Assembly (NCBI RefSeq): GCF_020736845.1
Contig: NZ_JAFFQR010000015.1
Span: forward strand, 128,240 to 192,239
From: Paenibacillus farraposensis
Lineage (GTDB): Bacteria > Bacillota > Bacilli > Paenibacillales > Paenibacillaceae
Length of the DNA stretch: 64,000 bases
Direction: 5' to 3'
Each line of letters begins with the position of its first letter. Position 1 is the stretch's first letter. The notes under the pieces are model-generated. The model saw only the letters and a list, made by a program, of their open reading frames with translations. It did not search any database and was not told where the DNA came from. Shown here one piece after another: positions 28,415 through 37,311 of this stretch. Position numbers and translations under genes: made by a program.

Positions 28415-29644
28415 TCATATACATGCTTGGCGTATTCCTTTAATCCATACGCCTTGTAGATGCAGATTGGCATCCAGTAACAGGATGTCTGCTTGTTTGC
28501 CTGCTTCAAGCGAGCCTGTTCGAGCATGAATGTTCAGGGATTGAGCCGGATTCAGGCTGGCCATTTGCGAGGCTTGCGAGATACTCAAGCCCACATGCTG
28601 AACCAGAAAGCGAAAGCCCTCAATCATGGTCAAGGTGCTTCCTGCCAGTGTGACTCCATCCATCAGCCGGGCTACGCCATTCTGCACGATCACTGGCAGA
28701 TCCCCCAGCGTATAATGTCCGTCTTCCAGTCCGGTGGCAGACATGGCGTCGGTGATCAAAATAAGATTGTGCTCCTGCTTAACCTTGGCGAGCAGTGAAA
28801 TAGCCGCAGGGTGCACGTGAATGCCATCCGCGATCACCTCTGTTTTGATGCGCGAATCAGTAAGCATCGCTCCAGCCGCTCCCGGCTTGCGATGATGCAG
28901 CGGAGTCATAGCATTGAACGCATGCACTGCATGGTTCAGCCCCGCCGCCGCCGCCTGTTCCACCTCTTCATACGTAGCATTCGTATGACCAAGTGCCGCA
29001 GTAATGCCATGGGCGCACAGCCATGCGATCAGCTCCAGCGCGCCTTCCCGTTCAGGCGCAAGCGTCAGCTGGCGAACGAGCCCCGGGTAGCGCTGCTCCC
29101 ATTCCTCCACCCATGCCAGATTAGGCGGCACAATGTAGTCCGGGTTTTGTGCCCCCGGCCAGTTCGGGCTGATGAACGGGCCCTCCAGATGAACACCCTC
29201 CAACTGGGCATGGGGCATGGGCTGTGCCATATAGGCGTGAACCTCGCCCAGCACCCGGTCAATCTGTTCCTTGGGTGCGGTCATCGTGGTAGCCAGCATA
29301 GCGGTCGTTCCTTGTGAGGCGTGAAAGGAGGTTATCGTATCTAGCACCTTTGCATTGGAGTCCATAAAATCTTCCCCGTTACCGCCGTGAACATGGATAT
29401 CAATAAAACCTGGCAGCAGATAACCATCCTCGAGACGAACAACGTTTGTCGCAGCTATTGCATCATCTGCCTGGATTGCTTGGGCTTTTGATGCCCATTC
29501 CGCCGGCAAATCTTTCTCTGAACCGGCATATATAATGGATTGCTCCTTAATGACGACTACCCCTTTTTTAATCACGTTGTTCCCGGTGACGACCTGTCCA
29601 TACAATAGCTGCGTTATGCTGTCACATCGATCCTCTGCATTCAA
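28415..29644 (-). CDS. nagA: N-acetylglucosamine-6-phosphate deacetylase
   Basis: About 409 residues. It removes acetyl from GlcNAc-6-phosphate to give glucosamine-6-phosphate, in amino-sugar and cell-wall recycling. The amidohydrolase barrel has PGFIDIHVHGGNGEDFMD, the metal-ligand Glu in LEGPFISP, ALGHTNATY and ITDAMSATG with the catalytic Asp. The most likely start is the TTG at 29644, nine bases after GGAGG and overlapping the nagB stop as TTGA; upstream in-frame ATG codons lie inside nagB. It is the last gene of the nagR-like, nagB, nagA order. Confidence 0.95.
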   Translation of the reverse strand: MNAEDRCDSITQLLYGQVVTGNNVIKKGVVVIKEQSIIYAGSEKDLPAEWASKAQAIQADDAIAATNVVRLEDGYLLPGFIDIHVHGGNGEDFMDSNAKVLDTITSFHASQGTTAMLATTMTAPKEQIDRVLGEVHAYMAQPMPHAQLEGVHLEGPFISPNWPGAQNPDYIVPPNLAWVEEWEQRYPGLVRQLTLAPEREGALELIAWLCAHGITAALGHTNATYEEVEQAAAAGLNHAVHAFNAMTPLHHRKPGAAGAMLTDSRIKTEVIADGIHVHPAAISLLAKVKQEHNLILITDAMSATGLEDGHYTLGDLPVIVQNGVARLMDGVTLAGSTLTMIEGFRFLVQHVGLSISQASQMASLNPAQSLNIHARTGSLEAGKQADILLLDANLHLQGVWIKGIRQACI

Positions 29645-30369
29645 TGGAACCATCCTCCTGCTTCCTGATCTAGTAAGATAAGCACGTTGGGGTGGCATTG
29701 CAGCAGAGAAGCCGGACATGCTGTCGTAACAGGTCCAGTTAAAGCCCGCTTTATAATGTCGGCTTTATCCGCTCCAAACGCGACCAGTATAATTTGCTTA
29801 GCCTTTAAAATCGTGCCTACTCCCATTGTCACTGCTTGCTTGGGTACGGCATCGATATGTCCAAAAAATCGCGCATTCGCCGTGCGCGTTCTTTCATCCA
29901 AATCGACAACATGTGTATAACCGGTCAAGCTATGCCCAGGCTCGTTAAAACCGATATGACCATTATGGCCAATGCCGAGCAATTGCAGATCCACGGGTCC
30001 ATGCTCCAAAATAGCCTGCTCATGTGCTGCACATTCGGCCTCGAGATCGTTTGCATTCCCGTCGGGTATGTGGGTATGGGGGATGGGAATATCAATATGC
30101 CGGAACAAGTGTTCATTCATAAAATTGCGGTAGCTCTGCGGATGGTTTTGGGAAAGTCCGACATATTCATCAAGATTGACCGCATAGGCTCGTGCAAAGC
30201 TGACCTGTCCCTTGCGGTACATATCTGCAAGATGCCGGTAGATGCCTATCGGCGTGCTGCCGGTAGCCAGACCAAGCATGGCCTGCGGTTTGGTTAGCAG
30301 CAAGCCGGCGATCACAGCGGCGGCAGTAGCGTTCAGGTCTTCACGGCTGTTCAAAATGCGTATGTTCAT
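29641..30369 (-). CDS. nagB: Glucosamine-6-phosphate deaminase
   Basis: A 242-residue enzyme that turns glucosamine-6-phosphate into fructose-6-phosphate and ammonia. Features are GLATGSTPIGIYRHL, NLDEYVGL with the catalytic Asp, LLGIGHNGHIGFNEPG (catalytic His) and TMGVGTIL. The length matches the short Bacillus NagB without the allosteric C-terminus of E. coli. It is two bases downstream of the regulator gene and coupled to nagA, so GlcNAc-6-phosphate degradation is one unit. Confidence 0.95.
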   Translation of the reverse strand: MNIRILNSREDLNATAAAVIAGLLLTKPQAMLGLATGSTPIGIYRHLADMYRKGQVSFARAYAVNLDEYVGLSQNHPQSYRNFMNEHLFRHIDIPIPHTHIPDGNANDLEAECAAHEQAILEHGPVDLQLLGIGHNGHIGFNEPGHSLTGYTHVVDLDERTRTANARFFGHIDAVPKQAVTMGVGTILKAKQIILVAFGADKADIIKRALTGPVTTACPASLLQCHPNVLILLDQEAGGWFH

Positions 30370-30371
30370 CT

Positions 30372-31238
30372 TTAGTGGCCCCCTGGTTGTTTTTTGAGCT
30401 TGCTCACTTGTTGATATGAACCTTCCAATCTTGGAATATATTTGTCAAAATTCGCACTTACCATACCTGTAAACAGGATATCAATGATATGAAGCTGAGC
30501 AATGCGGGACGCCATATCCCCACGCCGCATCCCCTCCTCCAGCGAGGAGGAAAACAGGGCAATATCCGAAATCCCCGCCAGCGTGTTGTTGCCAAAGGAG
30601 GTCAGGGATAGTGTCCTGGCTCCCTGCTCCTTCGCGCAGCGCAGAGCGGCAATCGTCTCCTGGGTTTCCCCCGAGTAGGAGACAGCAAAGGCGACATCTC
30701 CCGGCCCAAGCGAGGAGGCAGAGGTAATCTGCATGTGTGAATCGGCGAAAGCAGTGCTGTTTTTGCCAATACGAATGAGCTTCTGGTAAAAATCCTGCGC
30801 CACAATCGAGGAGGTCGCCATTCCGTACAAATCAATGCGGTTTGTGGCTGACAGCCACGTAATGGTCTGCTCCAGCTTATCGAAATCCAGCAGTCGAGTC
30901 GTATCCGCAATAGATGCGGTATGGTTCGCCTGAATAGCCTGCACGATACGGGAAAGTGAATTTCCGGCAACAATGTCCTGATAGGATTTTTCACCATTAT
31001 GGTTTGAATGGGACAACTCTGCGGCCAGTTTCATTTTGAAATCGGGATAGCCTTTAAAATGCAGTGATTTGCAAAACCGCGTAACGGTCGCCGCACTCAC
31101 ACCACAACGCGCTGACAACTCTCGAATTCCCAGATGCAGCACATCCTCCGGGGATTGCAGAATGGATTCTGCCAGCCTGCGTTCTTGTACGGGGAATTCC
31201 TCCAGTCTATGGGTTAATGAATGAAGAATGGGAGACAT
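30372..31238 (-). CDS. RpiR/MurR-family transcriptional regulator
   Basis: About 288 residues from the ATG at 31238, which follows AAAGGAG; longer in-frame readings begin in an AT-rich stretch. The N-terminal HTH_6 domain includes VLHLGIRELSARCGVSAATVTRFCKSLHFKGY in pieces (ELSARCGVSAATVTRFCK as the helix-turn-helix). A C-terminal SIS sugar-phosphate domain has DLYGMATSSIVAQDF and VSYSGETQETI. It leads the nagBA operon, so it probably senses an amino-sugar phosphate and controls its own operon. The AT-rich upstream inverted repeat (31270-31318) may be an operator. Confidence 0.88.
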   Translation of the reverse strand: MSPILHSLTHRLEEFPVQERRLAESILQSPEDVLHLGIRELSARCGVSAATVTRFCKSLHFKGYPDFKMKLAAELSHSNHNGEKSYQDIVAGNSLSRIVQAIQANHTASIADTTRLLDFDKLEQTITWLSATNRIDLYGMATSSIVAQDFYQKLIRIGKNSTAFADSHMQITSASSLGPGDVAFAVSYSGETQETIAALRCAKEQGARTLSLTSFGNNTLAGISDIALFSSSLEEGMRRGDMASRIAQLHIIDILFTGMVSANFDKYIPRLEGSYQQVSKLKKQPGGH

Positions 31239-31462
31239 AGGCTGTTCTCCTTTAGCTGAAGAATATTTTGTGAAAAAAAATATTGTGTAAAAGAATAAAA
31301 TAGAGAAAAATTTTTTCATATATATTGTAAAATATTGCTAGGATTCATGCAAGAGACATGAGGAAAATGTGCCCTGGATTTTACGAAAGAGAGCCTGCAA
31401 AATTTGTAGAAACAAGCATACATTAATTTACATAATATGAGCTTGATTTACAAAACAACCTA

Positions 31463-31493
31463 TTGACTTGCCTCTTTAATAGGGGAGTATAAT
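31463..31493 (+). promoter_or_regulatory. Sigma-A-like promoter of the carrier-protein cluster
   Basis: TTGACT at 31463-31468 and TATAAT at 31488-31493, with a long 19-base spacer. It points to the cluster that begins at 31545. The divergent region contains no other gene. Confidence 0.5.
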
Positions 31494-31544
31494 TGAATAA
31501 AGTTCCAGGATAGGTAGAATCTCATTCACAAGGAGGAGTTTGCT

Positions 31545-31809
31545 ATACAAAGCCGAGTGATTGAAATGATCAGCGCGGTCAAGGAAGATCTTGAGCTGGT
31601 CGGAAAGCTGGATGGGCATTCGGACATTATTCATGATGCAGGGCTCCGATTCGTTGCAGTTGCTCCATTTCATGCTGCAAGTGGAGGATGCGTTTTGCAG
31701 CTACATACAGGGGATTAGCGAGGCGGAACAAGCGCCACACCCGGAGGGAATGGAAACGGTCCAAAGGTACGGCTTCGGCTTGGGTACGATCTGCCTGAAA
31801 ATCCACTAA
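31545..31809 (+). pseudogene. Acyl carrier protein-like gene, frameshifted
   Basis: Behind AAGGAGGAG the frame begins at an ATA (31545), with GTG at 31557 and ATG at 31566 as later options. The reading is IEMISAVKEDLELVGKLDGH and DIIHDAG, then must shift by one base near 31636 to give GSDSLQLLHFMLQVEDAF, which is the DSL phosphopantetheine site and helix II of a carrier protein. It ends at 31809. A second, intact carrier protein lies at 34241. The frame break and the ATA start suggest a dead gene, unless there is a sequencing error. Confidence 0.68.
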
Positions 31810-31822
31810 ACGAGGTGTTAGC

Positions 31823-32796
31823 ATGCAGCCCAAAAGCAATGTGCTGATTGATGAGAAAGCGTTCAAGCTCATCAAGCGTAACCTGAAAAATGCTTCCGTG
31901 TTTTATCGTAACGCAACACAGAACCCTGCTTTCAAAACGGACATGCCCCAGACAATCGGCATTAAGCTGACCAACTCTGCAACCTGAGATGTACGCACTG
32001 TTTTGAATGGAATGAGGAAGGCTATCATCATCAGATGGACAGAGAAGAGCAAACTATGGATCTTGCCCCGGACATGCTTCGGCAAATTTTGCGCGAGACC
32101 AAGGAAGTCAAGTCCCGGTTATATATGTGGGGCGGTGAACCGATGTTTCATCGGCGCTTTGATGAAATCCTGGACGTGCTGGCGGAAGATCGGCGCGAAA
32201 TGACGTTTTGTACGACCGGATGTTGGACTTATCTGAACGTTTGGAGCTGTTAATAGCGATTGAAGGTTTTGAAAGAGAACATGATCTGATTCGCGGCAAA
32301 GGCACCTTTCAAAAAACGATGCGGCAAATGGATAGGCTGATTGAACTGCGTGACCAGGGATTGTATAAAGGACGGGTAACCGTCCATGCGGTCATTAACG
32401 ATAACATGATCGGACGGATGTACGAATTTCTGCAAATGCTGGAGGACAAAAGGCTGGACTGGTGCTGCTGACGTTCCCCTGGTACATTTCCAAAGAAACC
32501 TCCCTCAAAATGGATGAATATTTTACACGTAACTTCTCTTGGCTAAGGCGCTTGAAGAAAAAAATATGACACTCACCTCCAGAATCGATATTTTGCCGGA
32601 TGGAAAGGTTATGCCTTGCAAATTTTTCAGTGAATTCACGATTGGAAACTTACGTAAGCACAGTCTGGAGGAGATTTGGAATTCGGATGCGTATGGAAAA
32701 ACCCGTCAAAAGATCAACAACGAAGGATTGACACCGGTATGCTCCAAATGCAGCGTCTTATATCTGCATGGAGCAGGCTCTTTGAGATATATCTAG
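31823..32796 (+). pseudogene. Radical SAM/SPASM enzyme, several lesions
   Basis: The ATG at 31823 follows GAGGTG. Reading across frames gives TIGIKLTNS, CNLRCTHCFEWNEEGYHH (the CxxxCxxC [4Fe-4S] motif), RLYMWGGEPMFH, IAIEGFEREHDLIRGKGTF, LTFPWYISKETSLKMDE and a SPASM-like end VMPCKFFSEFTIGNL and CSKCSVLYLHGAG. Breaks: one base lost near 31978, a shift near 32218, one near 32465 and a deletion near 32540. It belonged to the adjoining biosynthetic cluster; substrate unknown. Confidence 0.82.
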
Positions 32797-32846
32797 TTTC
32801 TTGTGGATATGGATTATTACCGGATGAAAGAGAGGGATGACAGAAA

Positions 32847-34223
32847 GTGACGACCAAAACGATTCACCTTGTGGAAGCGCTTGCTAATGAACGAGATCAT
32901 GGAGTCCTGATTTGGCTGTTCAATATCGGTGCAGAGCAGGTATGGCATCCGTCCCCCCGCAAAGCGGGGATGGTGGACGGAGATGAGCAGCAAGTGGTAA
33001 ACCGGATGGAGGAAATGAATCTCCTGCTGTGTCGAAGCCAGGACATCATTATCCTGCGTGAAAAGCCGGATGAGGCTTTTCTAAACATGCTTCAACGGTT
33101 GGGCTTTAGCCTGCCGCGGATCGAAGTGCCGGAGCCTTCGGATCCGCTAACGCCGATTGCAGAGCTGGTGCTGGCGGACGATGCGCTTTTGGCACGATTA
33201 CGAGCGGTTGCGGAAGCGGGCTACCGCAGCGGCGGAACCAAGGCCTGGCTTGTTCCTTATGCGGTCACGCCGCAGGAGGAAGCGATTGCAGAGCGCTGCG
33301 GTTTGGAGCTGATCGGCGCTCCATCCCCGGTCAGTGCTCGGGTGAATGATAAAATATTCAGCCGCCTGACCGCACAAAAGCTCGGTTTTGCCGTCAGTGA
33401 AGGGGCAGTATGCGAAGACGAGGCGGCCATTCGCAGGGAATGCGCCAGACTAGCCGACTTATCGGACGGACCCGTGAAGCTGGTGATCAAGCAGCCGCAT
33501 GGTGCCTCGGGCCAAGGCATGTATATGCTGGACGAGTTGTCCAAGCTGGATACACTGCTGAGTGTAATGAGGCGCTTTGGCGGCTCGTCACCATCCTCTG
33601 GAGGCTGGCTGGTGGAGCGCTGGCACAGCAAACAGATGGATCTGAACTACCAGCTCTGTATCGACGAGAGCGGCGGTGTGACGATGTTTTCATTAAAGAA
33701 GCAAAATGTCGATGGCACTGTATATATCGGGTCTCAGCTTCCGGCTGATATTGGTGCTGACCTACAGGAAGAAGTCAGACGATGCGCCTGTCAGTTGGGA
33801 ACCTATCTGTATTCCATCGGATATACAGGTATGGCCTCCATTGACGGCTTTGTGGATGATAGCGGATTGCTGGTTCCGGTGATCGAGATTAACGGCAGAT
33901 TTACCCTGTCCACTTATATCTCGTTCCTGTCCTCTGTCTTGGGCGAGCAGCGTAAAACGTTGTCCCGCTACTACCGCAACGTTACTCCTAAGCCCCTTAC
34001 CTATAGCCGCCTGTGTGGTTTACTTGCGGAGCAGGGCTTGCTTTATACACCGGAACGCCCTGAAGGGGTATTTGTTTATACAGCGGGCACCTTATCGGGT
34101 GTTCCTGTAAAACGGGGTTATGTGAACCGGATTTTTACACTTATTCTGGCAAACAGCTGGCAAGAGGCCGAAGCCTATGCGCACAAGCTGGAAGGGGTTA
34201 TCGCCGGATTAGGATGCTCATAA
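32847..34223 (+). CDS. ATP-grasp ligase (BtrJ-like)
   Basis: A 458-residue ATP-grasp enzyme starting at GTG 32847. The fold shows VNDKIFSRLTAQKLGF (start of the lid region, about residue 168), KLVIKQPHGASGQGMYML as the ATP-binding loop (pieces KQPHGASGQGM), WLVERWHSKQMDLN and VIEINGRFTLSTY with the metal-binding Glu and Asn. Next to an ACP, a BtrH-like protein and a PLP decarboxylase it fits BtrJ, which in butirosin synthesis attaches glutamate to a carrier protein. The amino acid here is not determined. The gene is intact although its neighbour upstream is broken; 17 bases separate it from the ACP gene. Confidence 0.8.
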   Translation: MTTKTIHLVEALANERDHGVLIWLFNIGAEQVWHPSPRKAGMVDGDEQQVVNRMEEMNLLLCRSQDIIILREKPDEAFLNMLQRLGFSLPRIEVPEPSDPLTPIAELVLADDALLARLRAVAEAGYRSGGTKAWLVPYAVTPQEEAIAERCGLELIGAPSPVSARVNDKIFSRLTAQKLGFAVSEGAVCEDEAAIRRECARLADLSDGPVKLVIKQPHGASGQGMYMLDELSKLDTLLSVMRRFGGSSPSSGGWLVERWHSKQMDLNYQLCIDESGGVTMFSLKKQNVDGTVYIGSQLPADIGADLQEEVRRCACQLGTYLYSIGYTGMASIDGFVDDSGLLVPVIEINGRFTLSTYISFLSSVLGEQRKTLSRYYRNVTPKPLTYSRLCGLLAEQGLLYTPERPEGVFVYTAGTLSGVPVKRGYVNRIFTLILANSWQEAEAYAHKLEGVIAGLGCS

Positions 34224-34240
34224 TTAAGGAGGAATTGATC

Positions 34241-34486
34241 ATGAAAACAGATGTATACCATATAGTACCCTTGCTGGAAAAGGTGTTGAAGCTGGCACCG
34301 GGTGAGCTTGGACAGCTGGCCCCAGATCAGGACTTGCGAACCTTGGGATTGAATTCCCTATCTGCTGTTGAATTGATTGTGGAACTGGAAAATGAGCTTG
34401 ATATTACGATGGAGGACGACGATTTGGTGCTGGAGCATCTATCTACACTACAAGGCATTGAACGTCTGTTGGATAAATATGCATAA
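34241..34486 (+). CDS. Acyl carrier protein
   Basis: An 81-residue carrier protein from the ATG at 34241 after AAGGAGGA. It has the phosphopantetheine Ser in LGLNSLSAVELIVELE (near residue 41), an acidic helix II-III (ITMEDDDLVLEHL) and a last helix [10 protein letters not shown]. It probably carries the amino acid loaded by the ATP-grasp ligase, like BtrI. The next gene starts eight bases before its end. Confidence 0.9.
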   Translation: MKTDVYHIVPLLEKVLKLAPGELGQLAPDQDLRTLGLNSLSAVELIVELENELDITMEDDDLVLEHLSTLQGIERLLDKYA

Positions 34487-35609
34487 GGGCCCCGCAAAGA
34501 ACGGAGCCGTGCAGGAATCCGGCAAGGGTAACTGCCATGGTTCCATGGTGAACCACGCTGTCGCAAACGTAGCCAACGCCCTTCCGGGGAAACATTGTGT
34601 TTATTCTTCTCTGCGCACTTCATTGCAGCGCTATGGGGTGAGCATGGCAGAGTCCGAGCTGTTCATGCTGTGTGGAAGCATGTGCGCGGAGTATAGCGGA
34701 GATTTAAAGCGCTTCGGACCGGAGAAATACCCGGAACAGCTTCAAGAAATGGCGGCCAGTGGCGGGCCTGTTATTCGGGTGGAGCCGTGGGCCGCCGGGG
34801 TAAGCAATGAAGGTGATCTGCTGCGGGTGTTCACATCAGGCTACGGCACGATGCTGCATACGTCAAGCACCACTTTAACTTATCACGATGTATATGTGAA
34901 AAATTACCCAAGGGGCCATGTGATTGAGCTCTGCGGATTGGACTTGCAGGCGCGGACGGCACAGGTCAATGACAGCTTTCTGCTGGATTCCTCGGGAAAA
35001 GCTATGACCTACGTGGGACCGGCCCGTCTCGATGATTTGATGCAGGGGATTATTGAGTATGCCTGGCTGGTGGAGCAGCCTGTCCGGCTTTCGCCCGGCG
35101 AGCTGCATACTGCGTGTGCGCACCATATTCGTCAGTATGTGACTGGACAAGAAGCGATCTGGAGAGACGTACCTTCGTCTGATGAGCCAGGAAATCGGCC
35201 TGAAAAGGGGACAACAGGCAAGCAGGTCAAGCGGGGGGATGCGGGCTACCGGGCATTTGTCGATGACTTCCGCCTGCTGACCGACATGGAGGACCAGGAT
35301 TTCCGGATATACTGTCATGAAATCTATTACAATCTGCGTCTGGGGAGTGCCCTTCATTTAGCGGACTATGCGGCTGATTATTGCCTGCTGCATCAGGCTA
35401 CGCTGGGACCGCAAGCACAGCATGTCGCCGAATTAGCACAGTCGCTGTATGCGGATTGGCATAAGCTCAATTTGCATATTTACAAAACAGGCCTCCAGCT
35501 GCGCAGGCACCGGATACCTGAGATTATGGAGCGTGCCCTGAATCTGATTGAAAGACAGCGGTATATGCTGGAGAAATTAATGATTTTAGCGGAGCAAGCA
35601 GCCGGGTAG
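34479..35609 (+). CDS. BtrH-like acyltransferase
   Basis: A 376-residue protein overlapping the ACP gene. The N-terminal third resembles the BtrH N-terminal domain: [21 protein letters not shown] with a likely nucleophilic Cys near residue 33, [11 protein letters not shown] and then beta-rich segments ([20 protein letters not shown]). The C-terminal half is helical ([37 protein letters not shown]). BtrH moves an acyl chain from a carrier protein to an aminoglycoside; here it would release the product of the ACP pathway to an unknown acceptor. Similarity is judged by eye; the region after residue 150 is unassigned. Confidence 0.65.
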   Translation: MHKGPAKNGAVQESGKGNCHGSMVNHAVANVANALPGKHCVYSSLRTSLQRYGVSMAESELFMLCGSMCAEYSGDLKRFGPEKYPEQLQEMAASGGPVIRVEPWAAGVSNEGDLLRVFTSGYGTMLHTSSTTLTYHDVYVKNYPRGHVIELCGLDLQARTAQVNDSFLLDSSGKAMTYVGPARLDDLMQGIIEYAWLVEQPVRLSPGELHTACAHHIRQYVTGQEAIWRDVPSSDEPGNRPEKGTTGKQVKRGDAGYRAFVDDFRLLTDMEDQDFRIYCHEIYYNLRLGSALHLADYAADYCLLHQATLGPQAQHVAELAQSLYADWHKLNLHIYKTGLQLRRHRIPEIMERALNLIERQRYMLEKLMILAEQAAG

Positions 35610-35676
35610 TTCAGGCCAGTCGTATCAGGCATGCTCATCAAGATGTCACGGACAGAGGAAAGAGGAGGGGAATTCA

Positions 35677-35890
35677 TTGCCGTCCGGCATTCTCCATCCC
35701 AGTGACGGGGAAGCATCGATGCTCGGCTTTAGTCCGTGGAAGCGGCAAAAGGAATTCAAACGTCAGTTCTCCATCGTCATGGGGCAGAAAAACCAGCTCT
35801 GGTGGGATTTGCCCGCCAGCGAGTCGTTTGAGCTAATAAGCTTATTTACGAAATAGATGAAAGGCGCTATAAGGAGGCGCTGGACGAGGC
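35677..35890 (+). pseudogene. ABC exporter ATP-binding protein, internal fragment
   Basis: A GGAGGGG site is followed directly by TTG and [38 protein letters not shown] and, after a one-base shift near 35835, [16 protein letters not shown]. This is the segment between Walker A and the signature of an exporter ATPase; both ends are deleted. The same deletion seems to have joined internal codons to the original ribosome site. Confidence 0.75.
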
Positions 35891-36231
35891 TGCCGTATGT
35901 CCTGCTTTACATATTGGCGTTGCCGGGAGCGCTTGTGCTCCATTTTGTAGTCTATTACGCGCTCAGCGGCATAGCCTTCTGAGTGACGGAATCAGCAGGA
36001 CTGTTTTACACACTGTCGCTGGTTATTTACGTAGCTAGCGGTACGGTGTTCCCGCTGACGATTTTTGGAGATGCTTTGGCCCGCCTGTTCATCGTGCTGC
36101 TGTTCAGCTACACTGTATTTTTTCCGGTGAACGCGTTAACAGGCAAGCTAACCATGCTGGAAGCTGCCAAAGGCATTGGCGTGCAATGGCTGTGGATTGC
36201 CGTCTTGGCGGTGGTATCACGCTGGGTGTAG
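35884..36231 (+). pseudogene. ABC-2 family permease (DUF990-like), C-terminal fragment
   Basis: A frame of hydrophobic segments: PYVLLYILALPGALVLHF, YYALSGIAF, then an in-frame TGA at 35980 where Trp would fit, then TESAGLFYTLSLVIYVASG, VFPLTIFGDALARLF and a final helix. It matches the C-terminal half of exporter permeases that accompany such ATPases. The N-terminus is lost. Confidence 0.68.
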
Positions 36232-36271
36232 CAAGCCAGGGTCAAACGTTTTGTCTCGGTGGAAGGCTAAC

Positions 36272-36345
36272 ATGAAAAATGTTTTCCAAAACGTTGTACG
36301 TTATATCAGGCTGTACTGGAAGTTCGTCCAGTTTTCCGTCATGTC
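36272..36345 (+). pseudogene. Second permease, N-terminal stub
   Basis: MKNVFQNVVRYIRLYWKFVQ begins at ATG 36272, after a GGAAGG site. This is the typical start of the second DUF990-like permease in a three-gene exporter. Homology stops within about 25 codons. Confidence 0.5.
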
Positions 36346-37083
36346 GCGTGCTTGCCGCATGTGGAAGAGGCCGCTCGCGCCTGGGGAATCACATTGCACC
36401 AGCCACCGCTGGGTGCCAATACGTTATATGTGAACACCGGTGGACGGGATGGGGAAAACAGGATTGCAGGCTATCCGGGCAAGCCGAGCAGAAATGCAAC
36501 CGGGCGCGGGGGCAGAGTATCCGCTAAGCAGATTCGCGTGAGCGGGATTAGTCCCGAAGAGGGCGGACCCGAAGGGGATGGCGCTTCCAAGCAGATCGTC
36601 GGTGTTAAAAAAGAAACTGACAGAACCGAACGGCCGCGAGGAAAGGGCCGTCTTTATTTGGAACTGGTCGCTTATTCCGGTTGCAGAACATGTTCCTTGG
36701 TAAGCACGGCAATCCCGCTTGTTCGTACATGGCGGCGGTTAGGGCATGGGCACATACCCTGACAAGATTGGACAGTTGAAAGAGGCCAGCTGGGAGCTGG
36801 ATTTGCTGTTGTATGATCAGGATCAACCGTATGGGCAGCGGGACAGTATACGCTATTTTCGGATGGACCCGCAATGGAGAACATGGCAGCGAAAAGAAGC
36901 CGGTGAGCATACGTTTCCACCTTTTGGAGAGGTCAAAACGGGTGAAAAGACCGTGTATCAGGTTGGAACGGAATATCATAGCATGCTGGATCGGGCGTGT
37001 TATGCCCAGGCCATCGTCTGTAAGCCTGGTGGAGGCAGCCTGACGGATTCGTTCGGTACTCCACTCCCCTCCACTCATCCACA
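36346..37083 (+). pseudogene. Degenerate region with GT-B-like glycosyltransferase piece
   Basis: From 36346 to about 36740 I find only frames of unclear origin (ARAWGITLHQPPLGANTLY). From 36746 the reading LKEASWELDLLLYDQD, IRYFRMDPQWRTW, EHTFPPFGEV and AIVCKPGGGSLTDSFGTPLP looks like the C-lobe of a GT-B glycosyltransferase (KPGGG-x-L donor motif). No intact start exists and the end runs into the next fragment. The assignment is tentative. Confidence 0.45.
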
Positions 37084-37257
37084 ATGAAAACCGTTTTCGA
37101 GCCTATGAACTATTATGTCAATCAGTTGGAGGCCTTTTGCAGCATCATCCGGGGCGAAACAGAGCCGATCCCGTTCCGCGAGGCCGCTGAACGCGTCAGG
37201 CTGCTGGCAGCCATTCATGAAGCTGCACGTTCAGGCGAGACCATCTATGCAGTATGA
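37084..37257 (+). pseudogene. Gfo/Idh/MocA oxidoreductase, C-terminal fragment
   Basis: A 57-codon frame reading YYVNQLEAFCSIIRGE, PFREAAERVRLLAAIHEAAR and SGETIYAV. This is the standard ending of Gfo/Idh family NAD(P)-dependent dehydrogenases. The Rossmann domain is missing. It lies just before the decarboxylase gene. Confidence 0.72.
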
Positions 37258-37311
37258 GTACTTTGCATTCATCTTGAGGATAGAAAAGCGAAGAGAGGGG
37301 AATTGGAGCGA

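Noticed and set aside
28811-29317. Plus-strand frame of 168 codons inside nagA
   Set aside because: It is antisense to a confidently assigned nagA and has the His/Arg-rich look of a shadow frame.
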